A stretch of DNA of 46,894 bases from Lentibacillus kapialis. Lineage in GTDB: Bacteria; Bacillota; Bacilli; Bacillales; Amphibacillaceae. The stretch's first letter is position 1; every line of letters starts with the position of its first letter. Made by a program: the position numbers and the translations under genes. The DNA lies in contig NZ_BMNQ01000022.1 of the NCBI RefSeq assembly GCF_014646635.1, positions 1 through 46,894 on the forward strand, read 5' to 3'. The notes below the pieces were generated by a model that saw only the letters and a list, made by a program, of their open reading frames with translations, was not told the origin of the DNA and ran no database searches. Below, piece after piece: positions 1 through 7,405 of the stretch.

Positions 1-7
1 TGCACAG

Positions 8-124
8 GTCTGGCAGCAACAGCGGAGAGGACACACCTGTTCCCATGCCGAACACAGAAGTTAAGCTCTCCAGCGCCGATGGTAGTTGGGGTTTAACCCC
101 TGCAAGAGTAGGACGCCGCCAGGC
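8..124 (+). rRNA. rrf: 5S ribosomal RNA
   Basis: This is a typical Bacillaceae 5S rRNA of about 117 nt. It carries the conserved CCGAACACAGAAGTTAAGC loop region and ends in AGAGTAGGACGCCGCC. The terminal stem pairs 8-14 (GTCTGGC) with 118-124 (GCCAGGC), which sets the ends. It is the distal end of an rRNA operon whose 23S lies before the window, and it is followed directly by tRNA genes. Confidence 0.96.
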
Positions 125-166
125 ATTTTCTTGTATTTTTTGTTTTGAATATACTGTTCAGATTAT

Positions 167-241
167 TCCACAGTAGCTCAGCGGTAGAGCAATCGGCTGT
201 TAACCGATCGGTCGTAGGTTCGAACCCTACCTGTGGAGCCA
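167..241 (+). tRNA. tRNA-Asn (GTT)
   Basis: A complete cloverleaf. The acceptor stem TCCACAG pairs with CTGTGGA, the anticodon loop CTGTTAA gives GTT, and the T-loop is GGTTCGAACCC. The CCA end is encoded. It lies 42 nt after 5S and is probably cotranscribed with the rRNA operon. Confidence 0.97.
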
Positions 242-247
242 TTTCAT

Positions 248-320
248 GCTTCCATAGCTCAGTCGGCAGAGCGCTTCCATGGTAAGGAAGAGGTCGCCGG
301 TTCGAGTCCGGCTGGAAGCT
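248..320 (+). tRNA. tRNA-Thr (GGT)
   Basis: The acceptor stem GCTTCCA (248-254) pairs with TGGAAGC (313-319). The anticodon loop ATGGTAA gives GGT, for threonine. No CCA is encoded, since TTT follows the discriminator T. It lies 6 nt after tRNA-Asn. Confidence 0.96.
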
Positions 321-448
321 TTTATTTGAAACGCTTGTCCTCCAATGAGTACAGGTGTTTTTTCCATAGGATCCTAATCCTTCTATAACTGGAAACCTAT
401 CACCTCTACAATGCCTGTAGCACCAGGGGAGTAAAAATAATAAACTGT

Positions 449-531
449 TTAGAAAAACTCGGCATTCGCCTCGTCTTATAGCGAATGCCGAAGTTTATAA
501 GGTCATCCATCATTTATACTTTCTGACGTTA
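449..531 (-). repeat. Interspersed repeat, TAACGTCAGAAAG family, copy 1
   Basis: Read on the minus strand, it starts TAACGTCAGAAAGTATAA, runs through GGATGACCTTATAA, and ends in a hairpin. The stem is CGGCATTCGC with GCGAATGCCG around a TATAAGACGAG loop, followed by AGTTTTTCT. It abuts the catalase terminator on the same strand. Other copies are at 25562, 32647, 35184 and, diverged, 44641; fragments are at 10537 and 32743. Confidence 0.9.
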
Positions 532-566
532 ATAAAAAGCCGCTCATTTTATAATGAACGGCTTTT
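531..566 (-). terminator. Intrinsic terminator of the catalase gene
   Basis: On the minus strand, AAAAGCCGTTCATT pairs with AATGAGCGGCTTTTTATT around a short loop. The hairpin and T-run lie about 50 nt after the catalase stop codon. Confidence 0.85.
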
Positions 567-617
567 ACCGGCCAACAAAACGGAAACGACTCGTTTGTTC
601 CCCTTGCTTGGCTTTCT

Positions 618-2702
618 CTAAGTCCTATCCCAAAAACGCTGTTGAGCAATTGCTGATAAAAAATCTTTTCCGAAATTCGGGTTGTTAGCGGCAAAAACGA
701 CACCGGCCAGATTATTCTGGTGGGACGTTGGGATGAAAAACTGCGCGGTTGTTGCTACACCAATTGGTTTGTAGTGTTTATAGGTCATATTGATGAACTC
801 CATAATATCTTGCGCGAATTTAGCCTCATTGTCAGCCTTTCCACCGACTACATAAATTGAGTCATACAAAACTGGATAAGTCGTTTTGAATGTTTCATTG
901 ATTTCAATGGTTGTGCCATCAGAACTGCTGACTGTTCCAAGTTTTTCACTGATAATTTCCATAAATACGCCGTAGTGCTTGAGAGTGTCCAACGCATTTC
1001 TTACCTCGTCACCATTGAATCCATTGCCAATCAGGACGCCAACCTTTTGTGTGTAGGCATAATGTGGTGTATTGGCCTGACTAATTGCCGGAGAGCTTTT
1101 GGCAATTTGAACATTGGATCCTTTTGGATGCTCAACACCAATATTATCGGCAATAATACAGGACATCTCTCTGTCAACGTTGGCCCAAAATTCGACGTTT
1201 TGCTGTCTGATCGACTTGCTTTTGACATATCCAAGGTGATAATTAAATGTGTCTGTAAGATCTTGTTTTTCAACGGTTGATAAGCTGTTCCAAAATAGCC
1301 GGGCCTGTGAAAAGTAATCATAGAAGGATTGGCTTGGCCGTTCCCTGGTGACATGTCCTTCAACCTCTTTGGGGTAATGTGCATAACCACCTTCTTCAGG
1401 AGGGGTTTCAGCTGGCGTATTGTCAGCCAATGTATTGTTATGATAGTTTACTGAATCAACATCAATTCGATATTTTGAATAGCTATCCCGATAATTATAG
1501 TTCGTTTCTGAAATAGGCTTGTTAACTGGTATCTCATTAATATTTCCAGTACCGAGCCGGTGATAATCTGTATCTCTGTAAGCAAAAGATCTGCCTTGTA
1601 AAACAGGGTCACTTGTGAAGTCAATTCCCGGAACAACAGTTGCTGGATCGAATGATGACTGTTCTTCCTCGGCAAAGAAATTATCAACCAACCGGTTCAA
1701 TGTCAATTTACCGATGATTTCAACAGGAATAACTTCCTCCGGCCAAAGCTTAGTATCGTCCAGAATATCAAAATCATATTTATGCTCATCCGCTTCAGCA
1801 ATTAATTGCACACCTAGCTCATACTCGGGATAGGCGCCACATTCAATTGCTTCAATAATATCGCGGCGGTGGAAGTCCGGGTCGACGCCGCCGATAATAT
1901 TGGCTTCATCAAGCAGTAATGAATGAACACCCAGTTTCGGTACCCATTTAAAACGGACAAAGGTCGATTGGCCGTGTTCATTGATAAACCGAAATGTATT
2001 AATTGGCCATCCCGCCATCATGCGCCAGCTTCTTGGGCGTCCTCGCATGGACATCAGCCACATGACCATATGTGCAGATTCAGGATTACTGATGACATAA
2101 TCCCAAAAAGCATCGTGTGCGACGGTTGCTTGCGGTACATCTGTAATTGGGTTCGGTTTAACCGCATGCGTCACATCCATAAATTTCATGGCGTCTGCAA
2201 GTATGAAGACAGGGAATTGCAGCGCTAAATTATCATAGTTCCCCTCCTGTGTGTAAAACTTGGTTGCAAAACCACGTATATCGACTGCGGTATCCTTGGA
2301 ACCTTTACTTCCAATGAAGTTTGAAAATCGGGTGAACACGGGTGTTTTACGGCCGGCCTCCTGCAGGAAGTGAGCTCTGGTGACATGTTTCATTGATTTA
2401 TAGGTTTCAAAATCCCCATAAACACCAAAACCTCTGGCATGAACAACTTTTTCCGGTATTCGTTCACGGCTGAAGCTCGACTGCTTCCTGTAAAAGTGAA
2501 AGTCCTGAAATAATAAAGGGCCGCGCTTACCTGCCCGTAAGCTCCATCTGTCATTTGAAACTTTATATCCGGCATCATCCGTCATTTTCTCGCCTGGTCC
2601 GGTATTTTTTTCATAGTATTGTTTAAGCTGTTCCTCTTTACTGTCCTCGTGACCTTTTTTATATCCACGACCTCTTGAAGACTTGTTTTCATTTTCGTCC
2701 AT
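618..2702 (-). CDS. HPII/KatE-type large-subunit catalase, divergent active site
   Basis: A 694-residue protein, the length of the large-subunit (clade 2) catalases that disproportionate hydrogen peroxide with heme. It has the catalase core (about 45-500) and the C-terminal flavodoxin/DJ-1-like domain (about 545-694). The essential His lies in EKVVHARGFG (His88), the PVFTRFS strand is present, and the proximal heme-ligand Tyr lies in RSFAYRDT (Tyr375). The segment that normally reads DLVGNNxP, holding the catalytic Asn, reads DNLALQFP here (157-164), so that Asn is missing. VRDxRG is also changed to AVDIRG. It may therefore be a catalase paralogue with reduced or altered activity. The start is ATG 2702 with AAAGGAT upstream. 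The gene stands alone and ends at a terminator followed by a repeat. Confidence 0.85.
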   Translation of the reverse strand: MDENENKSSRGRGYKKGHEDSKEEQLKQYYEKNTGPGEKMTDDAGYKVSNDRWSLRAGKRGPLLFQDFHFYRKQSSFSRERIPEKVVHARGFGVYGDFETYKSMKHVTRAHFLQEAGRKTPVFTRFSNFIGSKGSKDTAVDIRGFATKFYTQEGNYDNLALQFPVFILADAMKFMDVTHAVKPNPITDVPQATVAHDAFWDYVISNPESAHMVMWLMSMRGRPRSWRMMAGWPINTFRFINEHGQSTFVRFKWVPKLGVHSLLLDEANIIGGVDPDFHRRDIIEAIECGAYPEYELGVQLIAEADEHKYDFDILDDTKLWPEEVIPVEIIGKLTLNRLVDNFFAEEEQSSFDPATVVPGIDFTSDPVLQGRSFAYRDTDYHRLGTGNINEIPVNKPISETNYNYRDSYSKYRIDVDSVNYHNNTLADNTPAETPPEEGGYAHYPKEVEGHVTRERPSQSFYDYFSQARLFWNSLSTVEKQDLTDTFNYHLGYVKSKSIRQQNVEFWANVDREMSCIIADNIGVEHPKGSNVQIAKSSPAISQANTPHYAYTQKVGVLIGNGFNGDEVRNALDTLKHYGVFMEIISEKLGTVSSSDGTTIEINETFKTTYPVLYDSIYVVGGKADNEAKFAQDIMEFINMTYKHYKPIGVATTAQFFIPTSHQNNLAGVVFAANNPNFGKDFLSAIAQQRFWDRT

Positions 2703-2971
2703 GGTATCACCGATCCTTTTTGTGAAAAGTCTCTAAACCCCAATTACATCCATATTCATTTTTTTAAAATCTATTCATGTTATTTTACAGAAGATCGGTG
2801 GAGGTCTTGCAATTTATCCAATATTCTTCTACCATATAATTTCAAATCGCTTACAGAGCTATTCGAGAAACGTTGCTGGCGACGCATACACATGCAGATG
2901 ATGACAAAACAATGAGCACCATCCAAAAGGAATGTTAGCTGTTATGATATGCTATAATAGGAGGAGGCTAA

Positions 2972-3142
2972 ATGATGGGAGCTTTACCGGTACTTATCTT
3001 GATTGCTATTGTTGTAACAGTTATGGAGGTCTTCGTAGCCTTTTATTTGATTAAAAAACACGGTATGAAAATGTGGCAGACCTTGTATACCTCATTACCG
3101 GTGGTTGTGATTGTCTGGATTGCAGCATTTATCTATTCCTGA
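2972..3142 (+). CDS. Small membrane protein, 56 aa, unknown function
   Basis: A short frame preceded by a strong GAGGAGG site (2961-2967), with tandem ATG codons at 2972 and 2975. The product has two predicted transmembrane helices, VLILIAIVVTVMEVFVAFYL and LPVVVIVWIAAFIY, joined by a short basic loop (KKHGMKMW). It lies between the divergent catalase and the convergent YwaF-like gene. I do not recognise a family. The ribosome-binding site and coherent membrane topology are the reasons for calling it. The second ATG gives better spacing (7 nt) and would make it 55 residues. Confidence 0.6.
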   Translation: MMGALPVLILIAIVVTVMEVFVAFYLIKKHGMKMWQTLYTSLPVVVIVWIAAFIYS

Positions 3143-3160
3143 AAATGATGCTGCTGTCCA

Positions 3161-3880
3161 TTATTTTCGTGTGATGAATCTGTATAACATATATTGCATC
3201 AGAAATATGATGAATGCCAGCACACATAGATTCACATAATACCAGACGCCGTTTCCCAATAAGTCAAGGGGCGTGCTGGCAATCGGCGGGTGGTTCAGGT
3301 ATAAATAATTGGAGTCCAGCACCGGGTTGGCTAAAAGTCCGATGATGGCTGCATAGATTAATAAGGATCCGTAAGTTTTAAAAAATGATTGAAACGAAAT
3401 ACTCACATGATTGGAAATCACTAAAAAGATACTGGTCCAGGAAATCGTCAGATGGTGAATAAAGAATTTCAAAAAACGATAATGCGGAAAATCATAAGGT
3501 AGCTCAGGTGTCACCAATGCTAAAAACGACGGAATCAGTCCAATAAAAAATGTGATTCTGATTAAAGGTTTATTGTTACTCACAAGCGCAATAGCACCAG
3601 TGATACCGGCGATACCACAAAGGTGGAAAAACATATGTTCCTCAAGGCTCCAGATGCCGTTTAAAACTGTGTACACTTGGTAGCTCACTTCAGATAAAAC
3701 CAGCAGACAGAAGAAACTCCATCGCAGGGTGTTATGGACGGGGGGATGATTCAGTATTTTGTGGGGAAATAGCAGGAGAGCACCAGCTCCCAAAAAGTAA
3801 ACGAGTAGTCCCGTTAAATGACTTATTCCAAACGCTGTAAATGGCTCGCCATTTGTTTCTAAAAAGATGCCCGTCACCAT
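3161..3880 (-). CDS. YwaF/TIGR02206-like integral membrane protein
   Basis: About 239 residues with roughly seven hydrophobic segments. It resembles the YwaF family of Bacillaceae membrane proteins, with an early phenylalanine/glycine-rich EPFTAFGISHLTGL segment, the central HLCGIAGITGAIAL helix and PHYRFLKFFIHH. Its biochemical role is unknown. The frame is open 13 codons further upstream (to 3919), but no ribosome-binding site precedes that ATG. GGAGGG lies just before the ATG at 3880 (or the next codon, GTG), so the shorter form is preferred. It is transcribed towards the small membrane protein and away from the tRNA cluster. Confidence 0.7.
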   Translation of the reverse strand: MVTGIFLETNGEPFTAFGISHLTGLLVYFLGAGALLLFPHKILNHPPVHNTLRWSFFCLLVLSEVSYQVYTVLNGIWSLEEHMFFHLCGIAGITGAIALVSNNKPLIRITFFIGLIPSFLALVTPELPYDFPHYRFLKFFIHHLTISWTSIFLVISNHVSISFQSFFKTYGSLLIYAAIIGLLANPVLDSNYLYLNHPPIASTPLDLLGNGVWYYVNLCVLAFIIFLMQYMLYRFITRK

Positions 3881-4090
3881 TATCCCTCCGAATATATTTT
3901 TGACACGGTAGCCTATCATACAAACGAATGCGGCGAGCGGCCCGGTTAAGTAAAGGTTTCCCTCATTATAAAAGAAAAAATGAAATTGGCAATGAAAATT
4001 TCGTTTTTCTCTTTACAAACATACATAATCTTTATATAATAAGATTCGCTGGTTTACGACAATACATAGTTAAGTTTGACATTCTTTTGT

Positions 4091-4165
4091 GGCCCGTTGG
4101 TCAAGTGGTTAAGACACCGCCCTTTCACGGCGGTAACACGGGTTCGAATCCCGTACGGGTCACCA
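4091..4165 (+). tRNA. tRNA-Glu (TTC)
   Basis: The acceptor stem GGCCCGT pairs with ACGGGTC. The anticodon loop CTTTCAC gives TTC. CCA is encoded at 4163-4165. This is the first gene of the second tRNA cluster, 2 nt before tRNA-Val. Confidence 0.97.
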
Positions 4166-4167
4166 CC

Positions 4168-4243
4168 GGAGGATTAGCTCAGCCGGGAGAGCACCTGCCT
4201 TACAAGCAGGGGGTCGCAGGTTCGATCCCTGCATCCTCCACCA
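4168..4243 (+). tRNA. tRNA-Val (TAC)
   Basis: The acceptor stem GGAGGAT pairs with ATCCTCC. The anticodon loop CTTACAA gives TAC. CCA is encoded at 4241-4243. Confidence 0.97.
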
Positions 4244-4248
4244 TTCAT

Positions 4249-4278
4249 ATTTGCCGGTCTAGCTCAATTGGCAGAGCA
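4249..4278 (+). pseudogene. Truncated 5' part of tRNA-Thr (tRNA fragment)
   Basis: Thirty bases are identical to 4405-4434, comprising 4 nt of leader and the first 26 nt of tRNA-Thr(TGT): the 5' acceptor strand, D-arm and start of the anticodon stem. After GCAGAGCA the sequence departs into about 126 nt unrelated to tRNA until the intact gene. The fragment lacks an anticodon and T-arm, so it cannot be a functional tRNA. It could be the scar of an insertion, or a partial tandem duplication that has since diverged. Confidence 0.85.
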
Positions 4279-4408
4279 GGTCGCAAGCATCACTGAATTG
4301 ACGGCTATGTGCAGACCTGCGAGGAGTGCGGCACCACTAAATTCACATGCAGCACGACGAGCAACAACAGGATATGCAGCTTTATATTTAGTCATTGATG
4401 ATTTATTT

Positions 4409-4484
4409 GCCGGTCTAGCTCAATTGGCAGAGCAACTGACTTGTAATCAGTAGGTTGGGGGTTCAAGTCCTCTGGCCGGCACCA
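4409..4484 (+). tRNA. tRNA-Thr (TGT)
   Basis: The acceptor stem GCCGGTC pairs with GGCCGGC. The anticodon loop CTTGTAA gives TGT. CCA is encoded at 4482-4484. Its 5' 26 nt are duplicated at 4253-4278. Confidence 0.97.
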
Positions 4485-4531
4485 TTTATTTTTTCTGTAT
4501 AAAGTGTAGTAATGTTAGGTATAATAATTAC

Positions 4532-4616
4532 GGAGGGGTAGCGAAGTGGCTAAACGCGGCGGACTGTAAATCCGCTCCCTCAGGGTTCGGGAGTTCGAAT
4601 CTCTCCCCCTCCACCA
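4532..4616 (+). tRNA. tRNA-Tyr (GTA)
   Basis: An 85-nt class II tRNA with a long variable arm. The acceptor stem GGAGGGG pairs with CCCCTCC. The anticodon loop CTGTAAA gives GTA. CCA is encoded. Confidence 0.97.
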
Positions 4617-4626
4617 TAGTATTGAT

Positions 4627-4698
4627 TGGGCTATAGCCAAGCGGTAAGGCATCGGGTTTTGATCCCGTGATTCGCTGGTTCGAATCCAGCTAGCCCAG
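4627..4698 (+). tRNA. tRNA-Gln (TTG)
   Basis: The acceptor stem TGGGCTA pairs with TAGCCCA. The anticodon loop TTTTGAT gives TTG. CCA is not encoded, as CCT follows the discriminator G. A T-run follows directly. Confidence 0.96.
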
Positions 4699-4801
4699 CC
4701 TTTTTTATTTTGGCAAGAACTGCTGATAAACCCACACAACGACCATCCTAAGGTTTATTAAAGGGTCGTTTCAAAATGAATTTAGTTTTCATAACAGATA
4801 T

Positions 4802-4874
4802 GAGCCATTAGCTCAGCTGGCAGAGCATCTGACTTTTAATCAGAGGGTCGGAGGTTCGAATCCTCCATGGCTCA
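4802..4874 (+). tRNA. tRNA-Lys (TTT)
   Basis: The acceptor stem GAGCCAT pairs with ATGGCTC. The anticodon loop CTTTTAA gives TTT. CCA is not encoded. It lies 103 nt after tRNA-Gln, so it is the last and most detached gene of the cluster. Confidence 0.97.
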
Positions 4875-4927
4875 TCGGACTATATATGAATCACCAGCTT
4901 AATTACATAACACAAACTATAGCAGAA

Positions 4928-4966
4928 AAACAAGGTTGTTATGATATTAACAGCCTTGTTTATTTG
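4928..4966 (+). terminator. Intrinsic terminator after the tRNA cluster
   Basis: AAACAAGGTTGTTA (4928-4941) pairs with TAACAGCCTTGTTT (4948-4961) around a 6-nt loop, with one G:U pair, and TATTTG follows. It separates the tRNA cluster from the mevalonate operon. Confidence 0.85.
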
Positions 4967-5055
4967 CATTTTATGCTGTTTTTTTACATAATAGAAACAG
5001 TAAAATCATGACTAATGATATTCTTATATGATTGATTATAAAAGGATGAGACGGT

Positions 5056-6345
5056 ATGGAAACTTCCAGAATTCCCGGCTTTTATAACATGACGGTTGAA
5101 GAGCGCAGGCACCTGCTGACCTCAATGGAGATATTTACGGATGAAGAAGCTGAATACCTGTTTTCAAAAGAACCATTGGCAACAGAGACAGCTGATAATA
5201 TGATAGAAAATGTTATTGGCACTTTTCAGCTGCCGTTAGGATTGGGATTGAACTTTCTGATAAACGGGAAAGACTATTGTATCCCAATGGCCATTGAAGA
5301 ACCTTCTGTTGTTGCTTCTGCAAGCCATATTGCTAAATTAGTCAGGAGTGCCGGCGGATTTACAACCAGTGCAACCGACCGTGTCATGACCGGACAAATC
5401 CAGGTTGTTGGCTGTCCGAATTTTAGTGAGGCTAAAGAGATTGTTTTAAAGCAGAAAGAAGCATTGCTTGAGGCTGCTAATAATGCCTATCCCAGCCTGC
5501 TGAACAGAGGAGGCGGAGCTGTAGACCTGGAAGTTAGAATTTTAAACGGGGAATCAAGGTCAAAATACAGTCAAATGCTCATTGTCCATTTTTACGCCAA
5601 CACGTGTGATGCAATGGGAGCTAACATAATTAATACAATGGCTGAATCATTGGCTCCTGTTATCGAGGAGCTGACGAATGGAAAAGTGTATTTGCGAATC
5701 CTTTCCAATTACCCTGAGCGTTGCCTTGCAAAGGCACGATGCGTCATTCCGCCTGAAGCGTTGCAGACAGACGGGTTTTCAGGTGAGGAAGTGCGTGACG
5801 GCGTTATTCATGCATATGAATTTGCTGCTTCTGATCCATACCGTGCATGCACTCACAATAAAGGTATCATGAATGGAATTGATCCTGTCGTGATTGCAAC
5901 CGGAAATGACTGGCGCGCAGTCGAGGCGGGAGCACACGCACACGCCGCGCGTCATGGCATGTATACATCCATGACGGTATGGTCAAAAGATGAGCATGGG
6001 AATCTGGTTGGAGAATTGGAACTACCGATGTCAGTCGGAACGGTAGGCGGCTCAATCAGAGTACATCCAATTGCGAAACTGGCACATAAAATCTTAAATG
6101 TCGATTCAGCACAGGAGCTTGCTCAAGTTATTGTGACTATTGGGCTTGCACAAAATCTTGGTGCATTGAAAGCACTGGCAACCGATGGCATACAGAAGGG
6201 GCACATGGCTTTGCATTCTCGTTCTGTTGCAATTGCAGCAGGAGCTACGGGGGAGATGATTGACATGATTTCGCAGCGGTTAATTGAAGAAAAGGAAATT
6301 CGTGTTGGAAAAGCTAAAGAATTGGTGGAAGAATATAAAAAATGA
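5056..6345 (+). CDS. mvaA: Hydroxymethylglutaryl-CoA reductase, class II
   Basis: Catalyses reduction of HMG-CoA to mevalonate, the committed step of the mevalonate route to isoprenoids. The 429-residue length and the motifs ENVIGTFQLPLG (near 51-62), DAMGANIINTMAES, GNDWRAVEAGAHAHAARHG, GTVGGSIRVHP and KGHMALHSRSVAIAAGA match bacterial class II enzymes of the staphylococcal/streptococcal type. The last motif holds the active-site His. The start is ATG 5056 with AAAGGATGAG upstream. It is the first gene of a four-gene operon and overlaps mvaK1 by 4 nt (ATGA). In staphylococci mvaA pairs with mvaS, elsewhere from the kinases. Here mvaA has joined the kinase operon, and mvaS and the IPP isomerase gene are not in the window. 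Confidence 0.95.
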   Translation: METSRIPGFYNMTVEERRHLLTSMEIFTDEEAEYLFSKEPLATETADNMIENVIGTFQLPLGLGLNFLINGKDYCIPMAIEEPSVVASASHIAKLVRSAGGFTTSATDRVMTGQIQVVGCPNFSEAKEIVLKQKEALLEAANNAYPSLLNRGGGAVDLEVRILNGESRSKYSQMLIVHFYANTCDAMGANIINTMAESLAPVIEELTNGKVYLRILSNYPERCLAKARCVIPPEALQTDGFSGEEVRDGVIHAYEFAASDPYRACTHNKGIMNGIDPVVIATGNDWRAVEAGAHAHAARHGMYTSMTVWSKDEHGNLVGELELPMSVGTVGGSIRVHPIAKLAHKILNVDSAQELAQVIVTIGLAQNLGALKALATDGIQKGHMALHSRSVAIAAGATGEMIDMISQRLIEEKEIRVGKAKELVEEYKK

Positions 6346-7307
6346 GTATAGAAAAAGCAACTACTTCAGTACAAACAGCTAGCGGTGTAGCTCATAGCAA
6401 GTTGATTTTAATCGGGGATCATGCAGTGGTACACGGACAGCCAGCAATATCGCTTCCATTTCCATTGGTGGGTGCAGAAGCCACTATCGATTATGTTCCG
6501 GGTTCGGTGAAGATTGACAGTACGCTTTATCATGGACCGATCGAATCCGCACCTGAATCGTTGAATGGAATTACTTCTTGTATTAGAGCAACACTGGAAC
6601 ATCTTGATATGCCATGCGAGGATCTGCTGGTTCAAATTAAATCTTCCATACCTCCCGGGAAAGGATTAGGCTCAAGCGCATCAGTGGCAGTAGCAGTCAT
6701 CCGCTCCCTGTTTGCCTATGCCGGACAGGATTATGCAATGGAGGATATATTGAGACTGGCGGATATATCCGAAAAACACGCGCATGGCGAACCAAGTGGT
6801 ATTGATACGCTGACAATCACATCTGAACTGCCGATATGGTATAAAAAAGAAGCTCCCACCGATCTGATTGAACCAAAAGGCGATTTTCATTTTATTGTGG
6901 CTGATTCAGGGAGAATGGGTGACACTCGTCAGGCGGTAGAATCAGTAAGTCATCTGATCAGGACAGCGCCAAAACGGATACAGTCTAAACTCGAACGAAT
7001 GGGTGAACTGACGCACCGCGCCAGAACGGCATTGGAAACGGCAAGCAAACATCTTTTAGGACAAATGCTCAATGAAGCACAAAAAGAACTGGAAGCCCTC
7101 GGAGTCAGTGATGCTGGATTGAACAGACTGATTTATTTTGCCCGTCAAGAGGGTGCGTTGGGTGCTAAACTGACTGGCGCCGGCAATGGCGGCTGTGTCA
7201 TTGCCCTCGCTCAGAATGAAGTTCATTCCAAACAATTGTGTGAAAAACTAAAACGATTTGGCGCACATGCTGTATGGTCATTTGCACTCAGAAAGAAAAA
7301 AGATTAA
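6342..7307 (+). CDS. mvk: Mevalonate kinase
   Basis: ATP-dependent phosphorylation of mevalonate to 5-phosphomevalonate. A GHMP-kinase-fold protein of 321 residues. Motif 1 is KLILIGDHAVVHGQPAI near the N-terminus, motif 2 (the ATP-binding loop) is PPGKGLGSSASVAVAVIRS, and motif 3 near the C-terminus is GAKLTGAGNGGCVIAL. ESAHGEPSGxD-type residues are present as KHAHGEPSGID. The ATG overlaps the mvaA stop in an ATGA arrangement, implying translational coupling. The next gene, mvaD, starts 98 nt later behind a stable hairpin. Also called mvaK1. Confidence 0.94.
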   Translation: MSIEKATTSVQTASGVAHSKLILIGDHAVVHGQPAISLPFPLVGAEATIDYVPGSVKIDSTLYHGPIESAPESLNGITSCIRATLEHLDMPCEDLLVQIKSSIPPGKGLGSSASVAVAVIRSLFAYAGQDYAMEDILRLADISEKHAHGEPSGIDTLTITSELPIWYKKEAPTDLIEPKGDFHFIVADSGRMGDTRQAVESVSHLIRTAPKRIQSKLERMGELTHRARTALETASKHLLGQMLNEAQKELEALGVSDAGLNRLIYFARQEGALGAKLTGAGNGGCVIALAQNEVHSKQLCEKLKRFGAHAVWSFALRKKKD

Positions 7308-7325
7308 GTATATGGGGTAACCAGA

Positions 7326-7370
7326 AAGGCAAAATGGCCGCTTCGGCGGGACGGTCATTTTGCCTAATTT
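7326..7370 (+). other. Stable hairpin in the mvk-mvaD intergenic RNA
   Basis: AGGCAAAATGG pairs with TCATTTTGCCT, and an inner CCGC-TTCG-GCGG stem is capped by a UUCG tetraloop. The 3' side is followed by AATTTTCG, not a clean T-run, so full termination is doubtful. More plausible roles are partial attenuation, an mRNA processing site, or stabilisation of one half of the operon transcript. It is the only sizeable gap within the operon. Confidence 0.7.
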
Positions 7371-7405
7371 TCGAGGTAATTCTACAAGGCCAAAGGGGAC
7401 ATTAC

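Noticed and set aside
2940-2960. TATAAT at 2953-2958 as a promoter for the 56-residue protein
   Set aside because: It is only 14 nt before the first ATG and would place the transcription start inside the ribosome-binding site. No -35 element was found at the right distance.
3928-4453. Open frames running through the tRNA cluster
   Set aside because: They translate tRNA genes and the tRNA fragment, have no ribosome-binding sites, and resemble the common mis-annotated tRNA-derived peptides.
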